Shown here in pieces: positions 1-4,411 of a stretch of 6,427 nt of DNA. The DNA is from an uncultured Clostridia bacterium (lineage in GTDB: Bacteria > Bacillota > Clostridia > Oscillospirales > Acutalibacteraceae). Within the stretch, counting starts at the first letter, position 1. Each line of letters opens with the position of its first letter. The position numbers and the translations under genes were made by a program. The DNA lies in NCBI GenBank assembly GCA_937884625.1, contig CALGCE010000202.1:1-6427 (forward strand). The letters are read 5' to 3'. Under the pieces are notes generated by a model. That model had not been told where the DNA came from. It ran no database searches and was given only the letters and a program-made list of their open reading frames with translations.

Positions 1-604
1 CGGCGCGAACACGAAATTTTTCATCTCCTGTCACGTCTGCTGCAGACAAGAATGCCTCTACTGTATGCATGTTTGCATTTAAGCCTCTATATGAATCACA
101 CTCAGTAAATTCAGTATTCCATGTATCACATGCAAGCCCGATATTATCGTCCCAGAATTTCTTGTCGTAAAGTTCAAGTGCTTCCTGTAGAAGTTCTTCT
201 GCGCCCTCAGTTTTGATCAAAACTGCTGATGCAGCTGCCAGAATTACAAATGCGTGAGCATAGCACTGCTTATTGGCAATAATTGAATCATCAGCGTTAA
301 TTCCTGCGAACCAACCGCCGTTTTCTGTATCATGAAGTTCACCCTTAATTCCATTAATTGCCTTTTTAACAAGTTCTTCTGAACCCTCGTGACCAAGAAG
401 TTTACCAATGCTGTATACATGTGACATACGGCATGTAATCCAGGTCTCGCGTGGTCGCTCAATCATTGGTGTACCATCGTCTCCAAGGTAGTAGGAACTT
501 CCATTAGGAGAAGGAAACTTATGTCCAAAATTCAATAAGTCCTCTGTAAGTTCATTCATATATGCTTTATTTTCAACAGTATCAATTACATATTTTAAAT
601 TCAT
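1..604 (-). CDS. AGE-family (YihS-like) aldose-ketose isomerase, probably mannose isomerase; C-terminal half outside window
   Basis: The reading frame is open from an ATG at 604-602 to the left edge, giving 201 codons, about half of the usual 390-420 aa. The protein belongs to the N-acylglucosamine 2-epimerase (AGE) superfamily with an alpha6/alpha6 barrel. Seen in the sequence: ETWITCRMSHVYS near residues 53-65, ENGGWFAGI near 94-102, KQCYAHAFVILAAASA near 112-127, and RGLNANMHTVEAFL near 173-186. The RGxNANMHxVEA form is typical of YihS/mannose isomerase rather than cellobiose 2-epimerase. R59 and H180 match the positions of E. coli YihS Arg55 and His176; the later catalytic histidines lie outside the window. 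Expected role: cytoplasmic interconversion of mannose and fructose. The SD TAAGGAG (618-612) sits 7 nt before the ATG and contains the stop codon of the upstream mannosidase remnant, so the two were translationally coupled. Substrate is inferred; other aldoses or sulfoquinovose are possible. Confidence 0.87.
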   Translation of the reverse strand, partial: MNLKYVIDTVENKAYMNELTEDLLNFGHKFPSPNGSSYYLGDDGTPMIERPRETWITCRMSHVYSIGKLLGHEGSEELVKKAINGIKGELHDTENGGWFAGINADDSIIANKQCYAHAFVILAAASAVLIKTEGAEELLQEALELYDKKFWDDNIGLACDTWNTEFTECDSYRGLNANMHTVEAFLSAADVTGDEKFRVRA

Positions 605-615
605 GGTAAATCTCC

Positions 616-790
616 TTAATTAATGTCATATACACTTCGTAGGCTCAGGACATCAGGTTCGCCGCTAATAATTTCTATGGTTTTACTTCCGCCATTCATA
701 TCAAAAAAGTTGTCAGATAAAACCAGATCAAGGTAAATATCAGCCAGAGTATCAAGGCCCAGGAACTGTATTAAGTAGTTTTAATTCCAT
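616..790 (-). pseudogene. Internally deleted GH2 beta-mannosidase remnant
   Basis: This 175-bp scar keeps both ends of a gene that would normally be about 2.4 kb. A start codon at 790-788 has a good SD (GGAGGG, 802-797) and reads MELKLLNT before hitting a stop after 12 codons. In another frame comes QFLGLDTLADIYL (about 764-728), which matches the N-terminal jelly-roll motif of GH2 beta-mannosidases (FxGLDTxAxVYLNG). It runs directly into LVLSDNFFDMNGG and a tail ending RSVYDIN-stop (to 616), which resembles the C-terminal Ig-like domain of the same family. The TIM barrel with the catalytic glutamates is absent. The stop overlaps the SD of the isomerase gene, so the original order was mannosidase then isomerase in one operon: exo-release of mannose, then conversion to fructose. 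The family call rests on recalled motifs. The deletion may be real or an assembly collapse. Confidence 0.68.
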
Positions 791-821
791 ACTGTTCCCT
801 CCACTTATTAACTGCACTTTT

Positions 822-856
822 ATTATCCGAATTTCGGTGTTATAAATGTGTTATGA
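822..856. promoter_or_regulatory. Divergent promoter region: direct repeat and palindrome, candidate AraC-type operator
   Basis: Between the two divergent starts there is a direct repeat GTGTTAT at 837-843 and 848-854, with starts 11 bp apart (one helical turn), and a palindrome CCGAA-T-TTCGG at 827-837. On the minus strand a GATAAT -10-like hexamer lies at 827-822. Its -35 position would fall around 845-850, inside the direct repeat, and no good -35 is present. That layout fits activation of the minus-strand sugar operon by a protein covering the -35 region. Two HTH motifs of one AraC monomer contact adjacent major grooves, which agrees with an 11-bp period. Which protein binds here is inference. 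Confidence 0.38.
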
Positions 857-896
857 TAATCTTAAAGAATTGTATAAATCTATTATCAGGTGAATT

Positions 897-1742
897 ATGA
901 ATCTATTTGAATATATAGACAGACAGGACACACCATACGATGTTTTCTATACGAACTCTGTTAACTCGCCCAAGCACTGGCATTACTATTCTGAGATTCT
1001 CTATATAATAAGCGGCAGTATAAAAGTGATATGTAACGACTATAGTTTTATACTGGAAGCAGGTGATATCTGCTATATTTATCCACTGCAATTACATGAA
1101 GTCGCACCAGTATCAGGTTCAAAGGAAGAAGTTAAATACGCAGTAATAAAATTTGATATTCATACAATAAATATTCCAGATGCCTATGTTCAGAAAATGT
1201 ACGATTATTTTGTAACAAGAACTTCTGAACAGGACTATTGTCTTATTGTAAAAAATGCTCAGGAAATTTCTTCAGAAGTTATTTCAGCTGTCAGTGAATA
1301 TAAGTCTAGTGAACTTCTTCACATATTTAAAATGCAGTCAAATATCTTCAGTATTCTGATTTATATAGCCAGAATGTGCGGAAAGCAAACCGATTATATA
1401 AAAGACAAGCAAAGTGACATCTCACTGTCTTTTTACCATATCCTGGAATATATCGATATGCATTCATCAGAACATCTGGAAGTAGCAGACTTAGCAAGAC
1501 GCTGCCATCTAAGTTATTCTCACTTTGCAAGACTTTTCAGAGAAAACTACGGTCGCTCCTGTAAAGAATACATCTACTATATTCGTCTGAACAAAGCAGA
1601 TGAACTATTGATGCACACCAACTATGACATTTCTTATATAGCTACACAGACAGGCTTTTTTGATAGCAGTCACTTTATAAGAGCGTATAAAGGCTGGAAA
1701 GGAATAACCCCAAAGCAACAGAGATTTCTTTACACCAAGTGA
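897..1742 (+). CDS. AraC-family transcriptional regulator with N-terminal cupin sensor domain
   Basis: This 281-aa length is normal for the cupin-AraC class. Residues about 20-70 form an AraC_binding/cupin-2 domain: H27 and H29 in SPKHWHYYSEILYIISG, then the second conserved block ending in PLQLHEV. Residues about 180-276 form the double-HTH DNA-binding domain. The first HTH lies near 194-215 (LEVADLARRCHLSYSHFARLF) and the second near 243-265, followed by the typical GITPKQQR end. ATG 897 is chosen because of the AGGTGA SD at 888-893 and because it gives a full cupin domain. The gene diverges from the mannosidase remnant/isomerase operon, so it is probably that operon's sugar-responsive activator, binding a mannoside or mannose in its cupin. 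No signal or membrane segment is seen. It appears intact even though its presumed target operon is damaged. The effector is inferred. Confidence 0.93.
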   Translation: MNLFEYIDRQDTPYDVFYTNSVNSPKHWHYYSEILYIISGSIKVICNDYSFILEAGDICYIYPLQLHEVAPVSGSKEEVKYAVIKFDIHTINIPDAYVQKMYDYFVTRTSEQDYCLIVKNAQEISSEVISAVSEYKSSELLHIFKMQSNIFSILIYIARMCGKQTDYIKDKQSDISLSFYHILEYIDMHSSEHLEVADLARRCHLSYSHFARLFRENYGRSCKEYIYYIRLNKADELLMHTNYDISYIATQTGFFDSSHFIRAYKGWKGITPKQQRFLYTK

Positions 1743-1917
1743 TGAAGGAAAAGTGTAAGAAGATATTTCTCTTAAAGTGGTTGCTCTTAGATCAGTACAA
1801 CAGCATCGAGCGCAAATCAAGAAAAAGGATAAATAGCTCGTGAAAACGGAAAAAGAAATGGTAAGTGGAAGATTCTTATAGAAATATGAATTAATCAATT
1901 ATCTTCACATATGAATA
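1743..1917. other. Gene-free stretch between the AraC gene and the DUF4143 remnant
   Basis: I read all frames of this 175-bp stretch. Short open runs are each broken by stops and none has an SD plus start. A plus-strand run around 1834-1884 reads like IARENGKRNGKWKILIEI, faintly reminiscent of a basic N-terminal segment, but it has no start codon and I cannot assign it. No U-tailed hairpin was seen that would end the AraC transcript. Confidence 0.5.
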
Positions 1918-2217
1918 TTATTGGAAAAAGTTTTGTCTTTCCATATAACGTTTTAATAAGAACGAACAGAAATAAGGAAATGTAGCAATATCATCACTTA
2001 TACCAACATTTCCTATAGTAAACTTTATTCCATGTTTAATGTCCGAATAGCTGTCGCTACTAATAAGAGTCCTTAATGATTTGGATCTATTTGTATTGGC
2101 CTTAACCTCTACAGGAATTAACTCATTTGCAAATCTAATAAAGAAATCCTCTTCTAAAGTGGAGTTTTCCTTTGAATAGCTCATTCTAATCACCTCATAG
2201 CAGAAGTCCACTACCAT
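1918..2217 (-). pseudogene. C-terminal fragment of a DUF4143-type AAA ATPase
   Basis: The 99-codon frame carries YSKENSTLEEDFFIRFANELIPVEVKA, then KSLRTLISSDSYSDIKHGIKF and TFPYFCSFLLKRYM (these pieces are contiguous blocks of one protein). This is the PD-(D/E)XK-like DUF4143 tail found at the end of predicted AAA ATPases of about 400-450 aa. EEDFF and EVKA match the nuclease-like acidic positions of that fold. The whole N-terminal AAA ATPase domain (Walker A/B) is missing, so the piece is unlikely to work. The ATG at 2217 has no SD. The better start is the ATG at 2184, which has GAGGTG (2196-2191) 6 nt upstream and gives 88 aa; residues before it do not look like the family. The function of these ATPases is poorly known, and they are often found in several copies in clostridial and archaeal genomes. 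Confidence 0.72.
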
Positions 2218-2222
2218 ATTTA

Positions 2223-2417
2223 TTGTTTATCAACATTTTTATGAGCGAGTTTTTGAAAATATTTACATTTTTATGTAAAACAGACTTTGATGAAAGAATT
2301 GAAAGTGCAATTCAAAGTGCAAATGTAGATGTTTCAAAGTGCCAAAATTGCACTTTGGAATTGTCATTAGAAGAATTAGCACTTATTAATATCCTTAAGA
2401 ATAATCCAACATTATAA
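2223..2417 (+). CDS. Short ORF of unknown function, possibly a wHTH-adjacent C-terminal gene fragment
   Basis: This is a 64-codon frame that starts at a TTG; an ATG at 2241 would give 58 aa, but neither start has an SD. The C-terminal part, QNCTLELSLEELALINILK then NNPTL-stop, resembles the first helix of a winged HTH that usually continues with TQKELAE in clostridial regulators and AlbA_2/AAA-4 proteins. Here it stops just before the recognition part, which suggests a truncated gene. C40 and C43 (counting from the TTG) form a C-x2-C pair. The sequence contains repeats of AAAGTGC and a perfect 8-bp inverted repeat. Low GC matches the neighbouring AT-rich fragments. It may be non-coding debris; I do not recognise the family with certainty. 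Confidence 0.3.
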   Translation: MFINIFMSEFLKIFTFLCKTDFDERIESAIQSANVDVSKCQNCTLELSLEELALINILKNNPTL

Positions 2418-2434
2418 ACAGTTTGTAAAAAAGT

Positions 2435-2461
2435 ACGATTTTGGAACCGCTCCATAATCGT
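2435..2461 (+). terminator. Imperfect hairpin, weak terminator candidate
   Basis: ACGATT (2435-2440) pairs with AATCGT (2456-2461), and TGGA (2442-2445) pairs with TCCA (2451-2454) across one T-T mismatch, with loop ACCGC. The hairpin is preceded by AAAAAA and followed by CTTAATTTT. It lies 18 bp after the stop of the short ORF, a suitable place for termination, but the stem is AT-rich and the U run is interrupted. Confidence 0.4.
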
Positions 2462-2475
2462 CTTAATTTTACATG

Positions 2476-2504
2476 TTTTGATTATAACTCAGACCAAATA
2501 TTAT
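2476..2504 (+). promoter_or_regulatory. Possible sigma-A promoter for the coiled-coil membrane protein gene
   Basis: TTTTGA (2476-2481) and TATTAT (2499-2504) are separated by 17 bp. They lie 46 bp upstream of the ATG at 2550, just after the hairpin at 2435-2461. The -35 match is poor, so this is only a candidate in an AT-rich stretch. Confidence 0.28.
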
Positions 2505-2549
2505 GTGGTTACAAAAGTGTACATTTGTATCCATTAAAGGAGATATTGT

Positions 2550-3158
2550 ATGAGTAACGAAGTTCAAAGTAAAACATTACAAGAAGTATTAGATTTGGAA
2601 AAACGTATAATTTCATTAAATAATCAATTAGCTAGGCTTGAATCGGAAGTATTTCCACAGCCCCCTTCACCACCAGTAAAAGCAAACATTGTTAGAACAT
2701 ATCCTGAGATAAAATCTAATGTCAAATTTAATAAGGCATTAGCTATTATTCCATCAATTGTATTCTTACCTTGGATTGCAATTTACTATTTTGGCATTTA
2801 TAAAAAACAAAAAGCAGAAGATATAGAAGCTATCAGAAACTCAGATGCTTATAAGAGTGAAATCGCAAGATTAGATGCATCTTATGATAATCAAGAAGCT
2901 GAAGCAGCAAATCAGTATGCGATACAAAAAGCACAATATGATAATGTGACAATTCCAAATTACAATAATGAGCGTGATGCATGGAATGCAAAACATACTG
3001 ATGATATTTCAAAAACTAAAAATGATATTTCATTAACTGAAAACAGATTAACAACTGTTTATGATGAAACAAAAATTGTTCCAATTCAGTATCGAAATGT
3101 TGAAGCTCTTGATTATATTTATAGTATGGTTTCTAACTGGTTTATGGCATGGTGCTGA
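2550..3158 (+). CDS. Coiled-coil single-pass membrane protein, unknown function, C-terminus replaced at a junction
   Basis: The ATG at 2550 has a strong SD (AAAGGAG, 2536-2542) 7 nt upstream. Of the 202 residues, 8-35 look like a short coiled coil, 36-43 are proline-rich (FPQPPSPPV), 62-82 form one hydrophobic segment flanked by lysines, and 86-172 are a long charged helical region with heptad character. YRNVEALDYIYSMVS (181-195) is a conserved-looking end block seen in Bacillota proteins of this architecture, which as I recall normally continue with a TSD-type segment and a further helical tail. Instead seven unrelated residues (NWFMAWC) follow. They are the +1-shifted reading of an MBOAT gene, so the natural tail is missing. 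No catalytic motif is visible. Codon use is AT-rich, like the MBOAT fragment. The gene may still be expressed, but its product would be chimeric at the end. Confidence 0.62.
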   Translation: MSNEVQSKTLQEVLDLEKRIISLNNQLARLESEVFPQPPSPPVKANIVRTYPEIKSNVKFNKALAIIPSIVFLPWIAIYYFGIYKKQKAEDIEAIRNSDAYKSEIARLDASYDNQEAEAANQYAIQKAQYDNVTIPNYNNERDAWNAKHTDDISKTKNDISLTENRLTTVYDETKIVPIQYRNVEALDYIYSMVSNWFMAWC

Positions 3159-3501
3159 TTGGAACTTTATAATATGGGGATTAGGACTATTTGTAATAAT
3201 GATGTTAGAAAAATTTATTTTAAAGAAACATCTTGATAAACACCCTATATTAGGACATACTTATATGATATTATTAATACCATTATCGTGGGCTGTATTT
3301 GCAGTATCAGATATAAATCAATTAGGAGTATTATTACATAGAATGTTATCATTTACTATGGAAACAGCATCTAAAGGTGATGCCATGAGATTTTTATCAA
3401 ATTATTGGTATTTACTTTTAGCAGGTTTAATTTGTTGTACAACATTACCATATAAGTTATATGAAAAAAATAAATTTAAATTTATAGAAAATATTGTTGA
3501 C
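3115..3501 (+). pseudogene. MBOAT (AlgI/DltB-like) membrane O-acyltransferase internal fragment
   Basis: From about 3115 the frame reads IIFIVWFLTGLWHGADWNF, the signature of membrane-bound O-acyltransferases; the His in LWHGADW is the catalytic histidine of AlgI/DltB-type enzymes. Hydrophobic segments follow near 3166-3210, 3250-3312 and 3394-3453, as expected for the C-terminal third. These enzymes normally have about 450-500 aa and about ten membrane spans, so at least 300 N-terminal residues are absent. The last family block, usually ending NPFLYFRF, is also absent because the frame runs straight into Fic sequence. The only start codon in frame, at 3061, lies inside the out-of-frame coiled-coil gene, has no SD and precedes non-homologous residues. 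The intact enzyme would acylate a cell-surface polymer. This piece cannot be functional. Confidence 0.75.
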
Positions 3502-3717
3502 TTTTACTGTACGACTAATATATTGCACCCTTTTCGTGAGGGTAACGGCAGAACGCAGAGGGCTTTTATCTCCCAATTAATAAGAAATGCCGGTTATGAG
3601 ATTAATTTTTCAAAAATAGATACCGATGAATTAATGATAGCAACAATAAAATCCGCCAACGGTGTAACCGATGACTTATATAAAATCTTTAAAGAAAATA
3701 TTACTAACATAGGCTGA
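3484..3717 (+). pseudogene. Fic-domain protein, C-terminal fragment
   Basis: From about 3499 the frame reads DFYCTTNILHPFREGNGR, which contains the full Fic active-site motif HPFxxGNGR (3526-3552), then TQRAFISQLIRNAGYEINF and a normal-looking C-terminal helix region to a TGA at 3715-3717. Fic enzymes usually transfer AMP from ATP to a target hydroxyl through the motif histidine. Everything before the motif is missing: the helices that build the Fic fold, the target-docking flap and any inhibitory helix. The fragment is therefore not expected to be active. Codons here (CGT, ACG, GGC, CAG) are more GC-rich than in the MBOAT part and resemble the ABC operon to the right, so this end probably belongs natively to the right-hand block. 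The fragment is open in frame with the MBOAT piece, forming a false fusion. Confidence 0.8.
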
Positions 3718-3741
3718 CGAAAGTCAGCCTATGTTGCGTTT
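3706..3741 (+). terminator. Strong hairpin terminator between convergent genes
   Basis: AACATAGGCTGAC (3706-3718) pairs perfectly with GTCAGCCTATGTT (3723-3735) around a GAAA tetraloop, followed by GCGTTTTAT. The Fic stop codon TGA lies inside the left arm. On the minus strand the same hairpin lies just after the ABC ATPase stop at 3747, but its 3' flank (AGTAATATTTT) is less U-rich. It may serve both directions, with the plus direction better supported. Confidence 0.78.
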
Positions 3742-3746
3742 TATAT

Positions 3747-4397
3747 TCAATTCGTTTTCAGTTCATAAACCACGTCTGACATTTTTGAAACGTCGGGGGA
3801 GTGCGTCACTATAATTACACATTTGCCCTCACTTGCAAGGGTACGCAAAATCTCCATAATGTCTTTTTGCGTATCAAGGTCAAGATTTCCCGTAGGTTCG
3901 TCTGCAAAAATTATTTCGGGGTCATAAGAGAGTGCCCTTGCTATGGCTACACGCTGTTGCTGTCCGCCCGACAGTTTTAAAATACTGCGGTCGAGGTCTT
4001 GTTCTTCCAAATTTACCTTTTTAAGCAACTTTATTGCCTGTTCTTTTTTGTTGCGGATCTTTTTTCTTGAAACGTCCATTGACAGCATAACGTTTTCGGT
4101 TGCACTCAAATAGGGCAAAAGGTTAAAACTCTGAAAAACAACCCCCACCAACTTACTGCGGTAATCGTATTTATCGGTTTTAGAGATGTCCTTGCCTTTA
4201 AATAATATTTGTCCGTCGGTAGGTTTTGCAAGACCTGAAAGCAGTGATAAAAGGGTGGTTTTTCCTGCTCCCGACTTTCCTACTATCGAATAAATTTTAC
4301 CGTTTTCAAAAGTCAGACTTAAATTTTTTATAATGTCTTTGCTACTCTTTGAATAACGGTAGCAAAGATTTTTAAGCTCTAAAACGTTTTCACTCAT
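3747..4397 (-). CDS. ABC transporter ATP-binding protein, MacB/LolD-type
   Basis: At 216 aa this is a typical stand-alone nucleotide-binding subunit for FtsX-like permeases. Walker A is GKSGAGKT (40-47), the Q-loop glutamine is Q89 in VFQSFNLLPYLSATENV, the signature is LSGGQQQR (142-149), Walker B is IIFADE (162-167) with the DEPTGNLD block, and the switch histidine is H199 in VTHSP. FNLLPYLSATENV and EPTGNLD are hallmarks of the MacB/LolD/FtsE subfamily. All catalytic residues are present, so it should hydrolyse ATP on the inner face of the membrane. The gene lies 14 nt downstream of the permease stop codon. The AGGAGG SD (4413-4408) overlaps the permease TAG (4414-4412), giving tight translational coupling. 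It is the last gene before the hairpin at 3706-3741. The substrate cannot be told from the ATPase. Confidence 0.96.
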   Translation of the reverse strand: MSENVLELKNLCYRYSKSSKDIIKNLSLTFENGKIYSIVGKSGAGKTTLLSLLSGLAKPTDGQILFKGKDISKTDKYDYRSKLVGVVFQSFNLLPYLSATENVMLSMDVSRKKIRNKKEQAIKLLKKVNLEEQDLDRSILKLSGGQQQRVAIARALSYDPEIIFADEPTGNLDLDTQKDIMEILRTLASEGKCVIIVTHSPDVSKMSDVVYELKTN

Positions 4398-4411
4398 ACT
4401 ATTACTGCCTC

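Noticed and set aside
244..462. 72-codon minus-strand frame
   Set aside because: It lies inside the AGE isomerase gene in another frame, whose translation matches a known family along its whole length.
1605..1898. 97-codon minus-strand frame with a hydrophobic start
   Set aside because: It overlaps the conserved second HTH region of the AraC gene in antisense, has no SD and no recognisable motif.
1743..1917. Toxin-antitoxin, integrase or attachment-site remnant after the AraC gene
   Set aside because: Short basic runs are present, but there is no start, no motif and no matching repeat elsewhere in the window.
3061..3717. A real 218-aa MBOAT-Fic fusion protein
   Set aside because: The start lies inside another gene out of frame, without an SD, the first ~18 residues are unrelated to MBOAT, and both domains lack essential parts. 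Treated as two fragments.
1918..3717. A new defence island (DUF4143 ATPase, Fic, MBOAT)
   Set aside because: Each member is truncated before or within its essential domain, so no working system can be argued from this window.
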